A stretch of 64,000 nucleotides of DNA. Origin: Candidatus Proruminimicrobium quisquiliarum. GTDB taxonomy: Bacteria; Elusimicrobiota; Endomicrobiia; Endomicrobiales; Endomicrobiaceae. Of this stretch, positions 15,883 to 24,318 are shown piece by piece. How positions within the stretch are numbered: position 1 is the first letter of the stretch; every line of letters starts with the position of its first letter. The notes beneath the pieces were generated by a model. That model made no database searches. It was not told the DNA's origin and was given only the letters and a program-made list of their open reading frames with translations. The stretch is from NCBI GenBank assembly GCA_018433245.1, contig JAHDRN010000023.1, positions 1 through 64,000 on the forward strand, in the 5' to 3' direction. The position numbers and the translations under genes were made by a program.

Positions 15883-17271
15883 TTATTTTTTGACAAATTT
15901 TGTTATTATATAAATTAGATACACTATTAATAAAAATCCTGCAAAGAAGTCTATTGTTTGCCATGTATCACGGTGAAAATGCAACTGTATTATTGGATTA
16001 AATAAGACTGCTGTTGCCAGCAATAAATAAAAGAAAATATTTTTTTTAATAAATTCTAAATAGATAATATAACAGCTTGTTGTTGTTACAGTTATTCTTA
16101 GTAATGTATAAAAGCCTGCTGAAAACTTACCATCACTAGCAATAGCCAAAAACAAAAATAATAAAGATGAAGAAATTAATATTAACAAATTTTTATGTTC
16201 TTTTAAAAAAGTTTTTAATAATGTTAATGATATAAATATTTTATATGCGGATGTTTTTATCATTGTAATTATAAATAGAATTAAAAGTATTGATAATATA
16301 CTGAAATCGATTAGATCTGCTTTGTTTTGTTTAATAAAATTTTTAATTTTAAAACTTAGCTTTTTGTTCTCTTGTTGAATAATTTTAATTTCTAGATCAT
16401 TAAGTTGTTTTAATGTTTTTTGAATATAGCCTATTTCTTGTAGTGTTGGCTCATCTTCACTTAAGTTTAATTTATGTTCTAGTAATTGTTTTTTGCAAAA
16501 TTTTAATCTAGTCCTTAGAGATTGTAAATTTTGTTGATTTGAATTTTTTAATTTTATAAGTATATTTAGATATTTATCAATGCTATCCAATCTTAAAATT
16601 AATTTATTTTTTTTAAATTCAATTTCTTGCAATTGTTTATTATCATTGAGAGTATCAGGTATCGTTATATCTTCCAATTCTGCGGGCATTGCATTTTTTG
16701 TTTGTTGAATATTATCGGCAAAAAATCCAAGTTTATTAAATTTTATATAGATTTGAGATATTAATTTTTTAGCATCTCTATCATCGTCCGGGAAAACAGT
16801 ATCATCAAAATTTATTTCATTTTTGTCAGCATCAATTATTCTTTCAAGTTTTTCTCCTGTGAGGGCAATATCAGCATCATCATCGTTTGGAAAAACAATA
16901 CCGTCAAAATTATATTTTTTAGTAGGTTGAGCCGTTATAGTATTATGTTCATTTATCTTATAATCATTTGGTGCAACAGTGTTGTCAGAAAGTAGTTTTT
17001 CTTTGTTTGTATCTTTGTTTACTTCTTGTATGAGTTGTTGTTTAAAATAATTGCGGACTTGTTGTTTTATTTTATTTTTTTGTATTTGCAATAATCCTAA
17101 GGACAACATAACAAGCACAAAAATAAAAAGTACTTTTATGATTTTTGGTATTTTGTTCAAATCTTCGGTGTTGGTTTTTTGTTTTATATCATTAAAAGGT
17201 TGTTTGCAGTTTGTGCAAAACGAATTTATATCATTATTTTTTGTATTGCAATTTTTACAAATTTTCATCAA
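15883..17271 (-). CDS. Zinc-ribbon membrane protein, unknown
   Basis: Protein of 462 aa. A zinc ribbon at the N-terminus has CxxC pairs at 5/8 and 19/22 (CKNC and CTNC). One membrane helix follows (about 42-62). A soluble part contains two related acidic motifs, FDGIVFPNDDDADI and FDDTVFPDDDRDA. Then come a long coiled coil (about 210-310) and four to five C-terminal membrane helices. No family beyond the zinc ribbon is recognised. The gene is AT-rich and lies alone between two nearly identical mosaic repeats. The second Met (17268) is equally plausible as start. Confidence 0.65.
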   Translation of the reverse strand: MMKICKNCNTKNNDINSFCTNCKQPFNDIKQKTNTEDLNKIPKIIKVLFIFVLVMLSLGLLQIQKNKIKQQVRNYFKQQLIQEVNKDTNKEKLLSDNTVAPNDYKINEHNTITAQPTKKYNFDGIVFPNDDDADIALTGEKLERIIDADKNEINFDDTVFPDDDRDAKKLISQIYIKFNKLGFFADNIQQTKNAMPAELEDITIPDTLNDNKQLQEIEFKKNKLILRLDSIDKYLNILIKLKNSNQQNLQSLRTRLKFCKKQLLEHKLNLSEDEPTLQEIGYIQKTLKQLNDLEIKIIQQENKKLSFKIKNFIKQNKADLIDFSILSILLILFIITMIKTSAYKIFISLTLLKTFLKEHKNLLILISSSLLFLFLAIASDGKFSAGFYTLLRITVTTTSCYIIYLEFIKKNIFFYLLLATAVLFNPIIQLHFHRDTWQTIDFFAGFLLIVYLIYIITKFVKK

Positions 17272-17325
17272 AACCTCTTATTTTTTATAAATTATACATT
17301 TTCTTGATGTTATTTGATATTAAAG

Positions 17326-17548
17326 TTTTATGCAGTATTTTTATTTTAGACGAGGCGGCAAAATGCGAGAGTATACTGTGAACAGCGGAGTGGTATGATG
17401 CGTTATTTTTTACTATGGATTTTAAGATGATTTTTGATTTTCTTTTGGACGAGGTATACCTAGCACAGCCGAGCGGTAGCGAGAAGGGTATCCGAAGTTC
17501 AAAAAAAATCAAAAAGGGCTTAAAAGCCGAAGTAAAAAAACTCCGAGA
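17326..17548 (+). repeat. Dispersed mosaic repeat with tRNA-Gln 3'-end block
   Basis: The first 160 bp nearly repeat 15668-15828. After a short spacer it ends in 'aaaagccgaagtaaaaaaa' followed by 'ctccgaga' (17522-17548). This last block recurs at 23063-23090, where ctccgaga is the 3' end of the tRNA-Gln gene. Confidence 0.85.
17522..17548 (-). repeat. Attachment-site-like direct repeat of tRNA-Gln end
   Basis: This 27-bp segment matches 23063-23090 with a single-A length difference. It includes 8 bp of the tRNA acceptor end plus 19-20 bp of downstream flank. It brackets the 5.5-kb segment holding the five-gene exported-protein operon. No integrase gene is visible between the copies. Confidence 0.6.
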
Positions 17549-17666
17549 TTAATACAGAATTTGAACAAATTATATCAAATTGTTATTCTGAGCTGTTAGA
17601 ATTTCATGCTAATATTTCAGCCTTAGAACGACTAATAGCGGAAATTAAACTGACAAATCATATTTA

Positions 17667-17710
17667 CTATACATTATCATGTATAGATTTATAAATAAAT
17701 AATGATTATT
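17667..17710. promoter_or_regulatory. Palindromic operator candidates
   Basis: A perfect inverted repeat CTATACA-N6-TGTATAG (17667-17686) is followed by a Fur/Per-box-like palindrome AATAAT-G-ATTATT (17698-17710). Both lie 50-95 nt upstream of the -35 box of the downstream operon. The remaining DNA between 17549 and 17760 shows no gene. Confidence 0.45.
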
Positions 17711-17759
17711 TTACATACAAATAAGTCCAATATAATATATTGTTGCTTATTATGATAAT

Positions 17760-17788
17760 TTGACAATATCACTGGGATTTAATAGAAT
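17760..17788 (+). promoter_or_regulatory. Promoter of the exported-protein operon
   Basis: TTGACA (17760-17765), 17-nt spacer, TAGAAT (17783-17788). The predicted transcription start is at about 17795, just ahead of the first gene. Confidence 0.65.
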
Positions 17789-17821
17789 CCTTCTAAAAGA
17801 TAGAGTGGATTTAATTAATTT

Positions 17822-18955
17822 TTGCATAGAGGCCTCGTGTTTTCTTTGGAAAATTTTGGAGTAAAAAACTTCTTTGTTTTTGTGTTAATGGTATTTTCTG
17901 CATCGGCATTATTTGCATCTCAAGATGTTAAATATGCCGGTTTTGCTTTTGTAGGGGATTTTGGAGATATAGCAACCCGCTTTAAATATACAAATATTTT
18001 GAATTCAAATAAAGATGAAGATGGCCGGTCAATTTTTGATAAAGAAGTTCAAATTTTTTTTCAAGATAATGCTTCCTTAATGCAAGGGATTAATCTAACA
18101 ATTGGAGAAGATTCTAACACCAAAATTGCTATGGCATTAGCAATAACACGCGAAAATATTAGCATAGTGAATATAGATGATTTTTATAAAGTAGTTGTTA
18201 ATTTATCGTGCAACTTGACATTTCTCAATTTTGACGGAATGAAAGTGGTTGCGACATATCCTATTTATCTTGAGTATATAGACGTGAGAAAAACTTTGCC
18301 GGATGAAGAGTATAAAACAAAGTTAATAGAGCAATTGTTTTTTTCTGAAGATTTTAGTGTTTTGCAAACTTTGAAGGGTCGAATGCAAAATATAACATTG
18401 AAAAATGACGCTTTTCTGAATATGAAAGTATTGAATGTTATTGTTGAAGATGAGGCCAAGTTAAACCTGCAAGAATATCAAGATAACCTTAGTATGTTTG
18501 AGAGTATTATTGCCCAGCGTTTTGCCGATACGTTATCTAATAGGTTAAATATTTCATTTCTTCCGTATTCAAAGGATTATTTAGGCGGTAAAATGTCTTT
18601 GGTTTTTTCAGATGCCAAAGTTCAAGATTTTCAGATTCCGGATGCGAGTTATGGTATAGATTTAATCATACGTAAATTAGTAAAAAATCTTTATAAAGAA
18701 GGGATAGGAGAAGATGCTTTTCTATATGGCATATATATAACAGTAAAAGTTTATGATCCGGAGCTTAATAGAATTTATTGGGATGAGAAAATTAAATTTG
18801 GTGCTGTAAAAAATATTCCAAAATTACAAAAAACATTTGATGATTTTGCTGTTTTTGATGAAATGACAGGAATCATTATGGTAGAAGCAACAAAAAAGAT
18901 TAAAGAGGATAAAAAATTTTATACGGAGGTAATTACGCGATGTTTAAACAAGTAA
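17822..18955 (+). CDS. Exported protein, first gene of FlgT/CsgG-like operon
   Basis: Protein of 377 aa or slightly less. The hydrophobic stretch FFVFVLMVFSASALFAS looks like a signal peptide cleaved before QDVKYAG. The mature part is mixed alpha/beta with no membrane helix, and I do not recognise its family. The start is uncertain: TTG 17822, GTG 17837 (after agagg) and TTG 17846 are all in frame ahead of the signal sequence, and no ATG lies upstream of it. The gene ends 16 nt inside the next one, so translation is coupled. It is probably a periplasmic or outer-membrane-associated partner of the downstream proteins. Confidence 0.7.
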   Translation: MHRGLVFSLENFGVKNFFVFVLMVFSASALFASQDVKYAGFAFVGDFGDIATRFKYTNILNSNKDEDGRSIFDKEVQIFFQDNASLMQGINLTIGEDSNTKIAMALAITRENISIVNIDDFYKVVVNLSCNLTFLNFDGMKVVATYPIYLEYIDVRKTLPDEEYKTKLIEQLFFSEDFSVLQTLKGRMQNITLKNDAFLNMKVLNVIVEDEAKLNLQEYQDNLSMFESIIAQRFADTLSNRLNISFLPYSKDYLGGKMSLVFSDAKVQDFQIPDASYGIDLIIRKLVKNLYKEGIGEDAFLYGIYITVKVYDPELNRIYWDEKIKFGAVKNIPKLQKTFDDFAVFDEMTGIIMVEATKKIKEDKKFYTEVITRCLNK

Positions 18956-19998
18956 CATTTTTAATATGTGGCATTATATTAGCAACAATGGTTGGTACTG
19001 TACAAGCTGAATATAAAAAAATTAAAGTTTTAGGTCAAGTTGAAACAAAAATAACCAAAACAGCAACTACTAATCAGAAAAAACGTGCTCTTGAAGATGC
19101 TCGCACGAAAGCTCTTAATAAATATATTGCCGGGCTTGATTCTCAGAGAGTCAGAATTTTAAATAATATTATAGATCAACTCAAAAATAATATTACAGTT
19201 TATGTACCTGATGTTGTTGCTCTTGATGATGGCAGCTGGAGTAATGGATATTGGACTATAGGGGTTGAAGCATCTATAAATGAGGCACAAATTGAGGAAA
19301 TAATAAATCAGAACATTCAATCAGCAAGTAAGAAAAAAGGTGAAGAAATTTATTTGTCTTTTGTTTTTGTTGCGCGTGAAACTGATAGCGTAAGAAAATT
19401 TGAAGATAAAAAAACAGAAATAACTTCTGAATCTGAGGCAGTCAATATATCTGAATCTGAAGATGGATTATCCGGACAAAACGAAAGAGTAATGGAAAAA
19501 ACTTCAGGCGGTTCAACAGAAAAAAAAGCCGACAAGTTTTCGTATAGAAGTTATATTCCTGAAGATATAGGAAGTAAAGTTTCAGAAGTTTTTAATAAAG
19601 CTGAATATTCCGTTGTCGAACCTTTTGAAGCAAATATTGATACTAAAAGTTTTATTTCTGATTTTGTTGAAGGAGATGAAATTTCAGATGTTACAAAAAA
19701 AACTGCTACTTCAGCTGCAAGGTCAGCCGGTTTAAATTATCTTGCAGTTGCCACATTAGATGTTGGCGAACAGATGGTTGACCAAGCAACAGGTATGAAA
19801 AAAGTTTATGTTAGGGTAAATGGATATATTTGGGATCTTGAAGGCAAATTTGTAAGAAAGGTGTGCAGTGTTGGCCCTGTTCAGTACAGTGGTCTTGGCG
19901 AAGATTTTAAGGTGGCAAAAACAAATGCTTTAATAAATGCTGCTTCGTCCGCAGCTAAAGATCTTGTTGATCAATTAAGGCTTAAACAAAGCAGGTAA
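18940..19998 (+). CDS. FlgT-N/LPP20-like exported protein
   Basis: Protein of 352 aa with a signal peptide cleaved after VQA (about residue 23). Residues about 25-140 have the pattern of FlgT N-terminal/LPP20-type domains: 'KIKVLGQVE', then a helix with ALEDARTKALNKYI, then a strand 'GYWTIGVEASINEAQI'. A Ser/Glu-rich low-complexity linker (about 155-190) leads to a second domain with DALIN-like helices (KTNALINAASSAAKDLV). Such domains occur in proteins that assemble on the outer membrane. The start has a ggagg ribosome-binding site and overlaps the preceding stop. The family call is by pattern only. Confidence 0.6.
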   Translation: MFKQVTFLICGIILATMVGTVQAEYKKIKVLGQVETKITKTATTNQKKRALEDARTKALNKYIAGLDSQRVRILNNIIDQLKNNITVYVPDVVALDDGSWSNGYWTIGVEASINEAQIEEIINQNIQSASKKKGEEIYLSFVFVARETDSVRKFEDKKTEITSESEAVNISESEDGLSGQNERVMEKTSGGSTEKKADKFSYRSYIPEDIGSKVSEVFNKAEYSVVEPFEANIDTKSFISDFVEGDEISDVTKKTATSAARSAGLNYLAVATLDVGEQMVDQATGMKKVYVRVNGYIWDLEGKFVRKVCSVGPVQYSGLGEDFKVAKTNALINAASSAAKDLVDQLRLKQSR

Positions 19999-20022
19999 TT
20001 TAACAAAGGCTAAGGAGAGAAA

Positions 20023-20703
20023 ATGAAAAAGTCAGCTTTATTTGTTGTAGTTGCTGTTATGTTTTTTGTAACCAATTCGGTATTTGCTGGATTTGGTGGG
20101 TTAGGAAAAACTCTGTCTGGTGCAACTGGTGGTGGTAGCGGAGCAAGTTCATCAGACTTAAGTGCTTCTAAAGACAGTGCTGTTAAATCTTATTTAGCAA
20201 CTACTCAAGAGTTAATTGCGAGTTTGGAAAAATCAGGTGAGGCATTTGGTGTAAAAAAAGAAGTTCTTGAAAAATTGGCGGCTGTTAACTCACTAAAAGA
20301 AGGAAATATTAATGCTGGCAATGTTGATAAAGCTCAACAAGCATCTAAAGAAGCAGTAGAAGTGATTGAAAAACAAATGGCTGATAAAAAGGAGTTAAGT
20401 GCTGAATCTCAAGCATTGTTGGGGCAGAGCATGGGGCATTTAGCAAAAGCCATTGTGATGGAAACAGAACTTGTTGGAACTGTACAGACATTATCTACTC
20501 AGGCGCAGTCAGCCGTTTCTAGTGCTTCTCCTATGGATGTTGCGAAATTAAAAGGTATTGCAGATGTCTCATTGACTTTAGCTAAAGCACTCCCTACGGA
20601 TTTAAAACTCTCTAAAGATATTTTAGGTTCGTATATGTCATATGCGAAATCTAAAAATATTTCTGTTCCAAAAGATGCAACAGCTTTGCTTGGTGGCGAA
20701 TAA
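20023..20703 (+). CDS. Exported helical protein, unknown
   Basis: Protein of 226 aa with a clear signal peptide (cleavage after VFA, about residue 23). A Gly/Ser-rich stretch (FGGLGKTLSGATGGGSGASS) is followed by an almost entirely helical mature part. No family is recognised. It has an aaggagag ribosome-binding site. Its place between the FlgT-N-like and CsgG-like genes suggests a soluble or secreted component or client of that system. Confidence 0.65.
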   Translation: MKKSALFVVVAVMFFVTNSVFAGFGGLGKTLSGATGGGSGASSSDLSASKDSAVKSYLATTQELIASLEKSGEAFGVKKEVLEKLAAVNSLKEGNINAGNVDKAQQASKEAVEVIEKQMADKKELSAESQALLGQSMGHLAKAIVMETELVGTVQTLSTQAQSAVSSASPMDVAKLKGIADVSLTLAKALPTDLKLSKDILGSYMSYAKSKNISVPKDATALLGGE

Positions 20704-20708
20704 TCAAT

Positions 20709-21713
20709 ATGTTTAAAAAAAAACTGTTGCTTATAACTGTTCTTTTTTGTTTTCTTTTTACCGGTAGGGCTTATACTGAAAATAGTTTGAGTGTTACTGG
20801 TCAAAAAGATATACCGCTGGCTATTGCAATATTTACAAATAATAACACTAACAATCCAAATTATGATAAATATGGGGATATGCTCTGTTCTGCAATAGCT
20901 AGTCAAATAACCGGGAAATTTACAGTTATAAATAAAAATGATGTTATAAATGTTTTTAGACAAGAGAATATCAAAAGCAGTTTCAAAATATCAAATTTTA
21001 GGGATTATTTGCAATTGCTTTCTGTATTAAAACAAGAAGAAAATAAATCAAATAAAGAAGATGCTGTTGATAAAAAAACAATTGAACAAAAGGCTTCTGC
21101 TTTGAGAATTTCTCAAGCAATAGGGGCCAAATATTTGCTTATTGCTGATATAGAAGACATAGTTGTTAATAATATTACAGATACAGTTTATAACAATCAA
21201 ATTAATGATTTAAAAATAACAGCCGACATTGCCGTTAAAATTCTAAATGGTGTAAATGCTGGAACAATTTTAGCAGAGAATATTCGTGTTCAAAAGAGAG
21301 TTCATGGGAATCAACAAAGTAATTTTACATTCGCAGATATTGAACAATCTTTACCAATTCTCATTAATCAAGCCTCTAAAGATATTTCCGTAAAAATTCT
21401 AGACAATATTGACACTGTCAAAACTTCAAAAGCTGATATAGAAAGTGTTAGATTTAATGTAAAAACTAATGTTTCTGATGCAACAGTTGAATTAGACGGA
21501 ATTCTTATAGAAACTGTAGACGGAGAATTTTTTGCAATGCCAGGCTTACATAGATTAAGAGTTACAAGAGATGGATACCGCACTTTTGAAAGAGATATTA
21601 ATGTAATAGCCAATGCGGAGTTTATAGTAAATTTAAAAGAAATCGAAAAGCCACTAGATATACAAGAACAAAATACAAAATTAGAATCAAAAGTAAGCGA
21701 AAAACAAAAGTAA
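20709..21713 (+). CDS. CsgG/TolB-N-like exported protein with PEGA domain
   Basis: Protein of 334 aa with an N-terminal signal sequence ending near TGRAYTE. Residues about 35-200 follow the CsgG/TolB N-terminal scheme: a strand IPLAIAIFTN, a helix GDMLCSAIASQI, FTVINKNDV, and a helix ALRISQAIGAKYLLIADIE. Residues about 245-315 resemble a PEGA domain (VSDATVELDGI, then GLHRLRVTRDGYRTFERDI). PEGA-type domains are associated with cell-surface proteins. It follows the previous gene by 5 nt without a strong ribosome-binding site, so translation is probably coupled. Confidence 0.65.
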   Translation: MFKKKLLLITVLFCFLFTGRAYTENSLSVTGQKDIPLAIAIFTNNNTNNPNYDKYGDMLCSAIASQITGKFTVINKNDVINVFRQENIKSSFKISNFRDYLQLLSVLKQEENKSNKEDAVDKKTIEQKASALRISQAIGAKYLLIADIEDIVVNNITDTVYNNQINDLKITADIAVKILNGVNAGTILAENIRVQKRVHGNQQSNFTFADIEQSLPILINQASKDISVKILDNIDTVKTSKADIESVRFNVKTNVSDATVELDGILIETVDGEFFAMPGLHRLRVTRDGYRTFERDINVIANAEFIVNLKEIEKPLDIQEQNTKLESKVSEKQK

Positions 21714-21775
21714 TTTTAACTTAATGATAGTTTATGTAAGACTGTAGTTTATGATTGATAAAGAGGTATATTAAT

Positions 21776-22693
21776 ATGCATAGGTTAAAGTTTTTATTTT
21801 TTGTATGTATAGCTTATTTTTGTGTTATATCAACAACATATGCAGAGAAGATAAAAATAGGTTTTATTGAAGAAATAGATACATCTGTAGATGTTCCGAG
21901 CGTAATTCAACAAAATCTCAAAGAAAGTATTAGGCATGCTTTGGTAAACTCGGGAAAATTTGATGTGTTTGATAGAAATCAAAAAGATCTTAGCCGTCTT
22001 TTTGAAGAAATGAAGTTTTCAGATGAACGACTCGGCCAAGTTGATATAAATGATTCTAAAAAAGCAGAATTTGGCAAAATATCCGGCATAGAATATATTG
22101 TTCTTTTAGGGATTAATGATTTTCTTGTTGGCCAAGAGAAATCTAAATTTCAAAAACCTCTTGCTGATGAGAAAAGTTTTATTCGGTTAGGAGTTAGTTT
22201 AAGACTGCTCAATTCATCTACCGGTAAAATTCAACTAGAGAAAAATATAATTGAAAAACAATATTCTTTAATAAAATTAACAAATGAAGAATTTGATATA
22301 GTATTGTCAAATAAAACAATAAATCTATTAACAAGAAAAATCACCCGTCAAATTATTGAAGAATTGTATCCGATTTTAATACTTGAAAAAACAGGTACTA
22401 GTGCTTTTATTAATTGTGGAAAAGATGCAGGTATTGTAGTTGGCGAAGAATTTGAAGTTTATGCTACAAAAAATGTCCTAGATGATGGAACTCTTAATAA
22501 TCTTGCAATTGAAAAATCAGTTGGAAAAGTAAAAGTGATTCGAATATCTCCCAAAACTTCGGAAGTTGAGATTATAGAAGATTTTGGTATAGATAAAGGA
22601 TGTATAATCAGATCTCAAGACAATGAAAATCAACCTGTGAAAAAAAATATCTCAGAAAACATTCAAAAGAAAAAGAATACTGACGATTGGTAA
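21776..22693 (+). CDS. CsgG-like exported protein with FlgT-C-like tail
   Basis: Start ATG 21776 follows aaagagg; an upstream in-frame TTG at 21755 is unlikely. The product of about 305 aa begins with a signal peptide cleaved near TYA (about residue 20). The mature N-terminal part has IKIGFIEE, KFDVFDRNQKDL and KISGIEYIVLLGI, matching the CsgG scheme. The C-terminal part (about 205-285) has INCGKDAGIVVGEEFEVY and GKVKVIRISPKTSEVEI, like FlgT C-terminal domains. It ends in a Lys-rich tail. It is the last gene of the operon. Confidence 0.65.
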   Translation: MHRLKFLFFVCIAYFCVISTTYAEKIKIGFIEEIDTSVDVPSVIQQNLKESIRHALVNSGKFDVFDRNQKDLSRLFEEMKFSDERLGQVDINDSKKAEFGKISGIEYIVLLGINDFLVGQEKSKFQKPLADEKSFIRLGVSLRLLNSSTGKIQLEKNIIEKQYSLIKLTNEEFDIVLSNKTINLLTRKITRQIIEELYPILILEKTGTSAFINCGKDAGIVVGEEFEVYATKNVLDDGTLNNLAIEKSVGKVKVIRISPKTSEVEIIEDFGIDKGCIIRSQDNENQPVKKNISENIQKKKNTDDW

Positions 22694-22756
22694 GAGAATA
22701 ATTGCATTTTATCAAAATCAAAAAACCCGAAACACATATAAAGTTTGAAAATATAT

Positions 22757-23082
22757 CCAACAAATTGCTTTGCGTACCGGCAATGATATTATAATAATTT
22801 TAATATAAATATGCTATGGAGTGAAATATAGAGAACAACAATTTAATGCGAGAGAAAAATGTTTTGCCTTGCGATTTTTACGAAGGATTTTAGGCTGTTT
22901 GGCGGATTTATCAATTCTATTGATAAACCGAAGATGATTTTCTTTTGGACGACAAATTTTTACAAGTATTTTTTGGTTAGACGAGAAGTGAGGATGTGAG
23001 CGTGTACTGTGAACAGGCGGAGCCGGAGGTACCCGAACATCCGAACGACGCAGTATAAACAAAAAAGCCGAAGTAAAAAAAA
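22757..23082 (+). repeat. Dispersed mosaic repeat, composite copy
   Basis: Shares a 'caaattgctttgcgtaccgg' block with 15583-15602 and its AT-rich continuation. It then has a hairpin block with enlarged stem (TTTATCAAT-tct-ATTGATAAA, 22907-22927) flanked by the same ggcgga/ccgaaga as at 13203-13228. Next come a 'tgtactgtgaacaggcggagccg' block and the 'acccgaac...gacgcagtataaac' block shared with 15544-15577. It abuts the tRNA-Gln 3' end. No coding region is seen between 22694 and 23082. Confidence 0.8.
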
Positions 23083-23153
23083 CTCCGAGACTAGGATTCG
23101 AACCTAGACAAAGAGATCCAAATTCTCTTGTGCTGCCATTACACCATCTCGGA
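23083..23153 (-). tRNA. tRNA-Gln (anticodon UUG)
   Basis: The minus strand folds as a cloverleaf. A 7-bp acceptor stem is formed by tccgaga/tctcgga, with discriminator G. A D-arm and an anticodon stem agaga/tctct follow, with loop ATTTGGA giving anticodon TTG. The T-arm is tctagGTTCGAATcctag-like. CCA is not encoded. The gene lies between the island and spoVG and is probably co-transcribed with spoVG. Confidence 0.93.
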
Positions 23154-23172
23154 ATTGAAAATTTGCGTATTT

Positions 23173-23445
23173 TTATATTTTAGGAGGTTCTTCCGCTAAC
23201 TTTTTATCGTAAGCGGCGAGAACTATTTTTTCAAGTTCGCCTCTGAATTCGTTTGTTATAGGATGGGCTATGTCCTTAAACGTTCCGTCGTTTTTCTTTC
23301 TGGACGGCATGCAGACCATCAGACCTTTTTCGCCTTTGACGATCCTTAAATTGTGAACAACAAAAACATTGTCAAAAGTTACAGCAGCATACGCCTTCAA
23401 TTTTTCCTCGTTTTTCGGGAAAATCCTGACTTCGGTTATAACCAT
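23173..23445 (-). CDS. spoVG: SpoVG family regulator
   Basis: Small nucleic-acid-binding regulator of 90 aa, with the family start MVITEVRIFP, central VVHNLRIVKGEKG and MPSRK motif. SpoVG proteins bind DNA and RNA in many bacteria, including non-sporulating ones. It lies 3 nt downstream of ispE, the same neighbourhood as in Bacillus, and is probably expressed from the same transcript. Confidence 0.93.
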   Translation of the reverse strand: MVITEVRIFPKNEEKLKAYAAVTFDNVFVVHNLRIVKGEKGLMVCMPSRKKNDGTFKDIAHPITNEFRGELEKIVLAAYDKKLAEEPPKI

Positions 23446-23448
23446 GTT

Positions 23449-24318
23449 CTACACCCCCGCATTATCATGCAATTCACATGAGCTGACAGCCCAAGTATTC
23501 CATTTATATATGCTTAACCGCTTAACTATCTCCTCGGATTTCTCCCGAGACGACGTTAAAGCGAATACTGTAGCTCCCGAACCGGACATTAAACTGGCGC
23601 AACCGAAACTTTGAAGCATTGTTTTAATTTTTTCTATCTCCGGGAATTCAGGAAAAACGAATTCCTCAAATCTGTTAAATAGCAAATCTTTAGCTGCTTC
23701 CGACGTAAAAGAACTTTTTGTTAAGACGTCCGTAATTTTATGAATTTTGCGTTGATTTGTCAACGGGAATTTTATTTTTGAATAAGCTAAAACAGTTGAA
23801 ACTCCGAAATCGGGTTTTACAAGAACGGCGTGTAATTTTACGTCTGAAGGAATTTTTGTAACCTTTTCGCCGATTCCTTCAATTTTTGCGGTTCCGCCTG
23901 TCAGAAAAAAAGGGACGTCGGCTCCGATTGTTTTTGCAAACGATTCCAGTTCTTCTTTTGAAGCGTTAATATTCCATAATTGATTCAGCGCTTTTATTAC
24001 CGCCGCAGAATCGGAAGAACCTCCTCCGAGACCGGCTCCCATCGGAATATTTTTATGAAGATGGATTTTTATCCCGCGTGTTACGCCGTATTTTTCCTGC
24101 ATTTTTTTTGCGGTTTTGTAAACAATGTTGGATGAATCGGCGGGCAGGTATTTGTTGCTGCATGTAAGTTCAATATTTGCATCTGTAGTTGGTAAAAATT
24201 CAAGAGTGTCAAAAAGGCTTACCGTATGCATTATGGATTCTATGTTATGGTACCCGTCGGATCTTTTATTTATGATTTCAAGATACAGATTAATTTTTGC
24301 CGGCGCTTTGAGTATCAT
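23449..24318 (-). CDS. ispE: 4-diphosphocytidyl-2-C-methyl-D-erythritol kinase
   Basis: GHMP kinase of the non-mevalonate (MEP) isoprenoid pathway, 289 aa from ATG 24318. An in-frame TTG at 24339 exists, but ATG 24318 follows an aggggacagg ribosome-binding site and starts with MILKAPAKINLYL as expected. The ATP-binding loop PMGAGLGGGSSDSAA (about 90-104) and the C-terminal LMSGSGATVFAL motif are intact. The start lies inside the end of the upstream TPR gene, so the genes are translationally coupled. Confidence 0.95.
   Translation of the reverse strand: MILKAPAKINLYLEIINKRSDGYHNIESIMHTVSLFDTLEFLPTTDANIELTCSNKYLPADSSNIVYKTAKKMQEKYGVTRGIKIHLHKNIPMGAGLGGGSSDSAAVIKALNQLWNINASKEELESFAKTIGADVPFFLTGGTAKIEGIGEKVTKIPSDVKLHAVLVKPDFGVSTVLAYSKIKFPLTNQRKIHKITDVLTKSSFTSEAAKDLLFNRFEEFVFPEFPEIEKIKTMLQSFGCASLMSGSGATVFALTSSREKSEEIVKRLSIYKWNTWAVSSCELHDNAGV

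Noticed and set aside
17285-17512. 75-aa minus-strand open frame inside the mosaic repeat
   Set aside because: The frame is not kept in the sister copies at 15668-15828 or 13152-13275, has no ribosome-binding site, and is explained by the repeat.
17549-23062. Integrase or transposase within the tRNA-bracketed segment
   Set aside because: All long frames here are exported proteins; no tyrosine or serine recombinase motif is visible.
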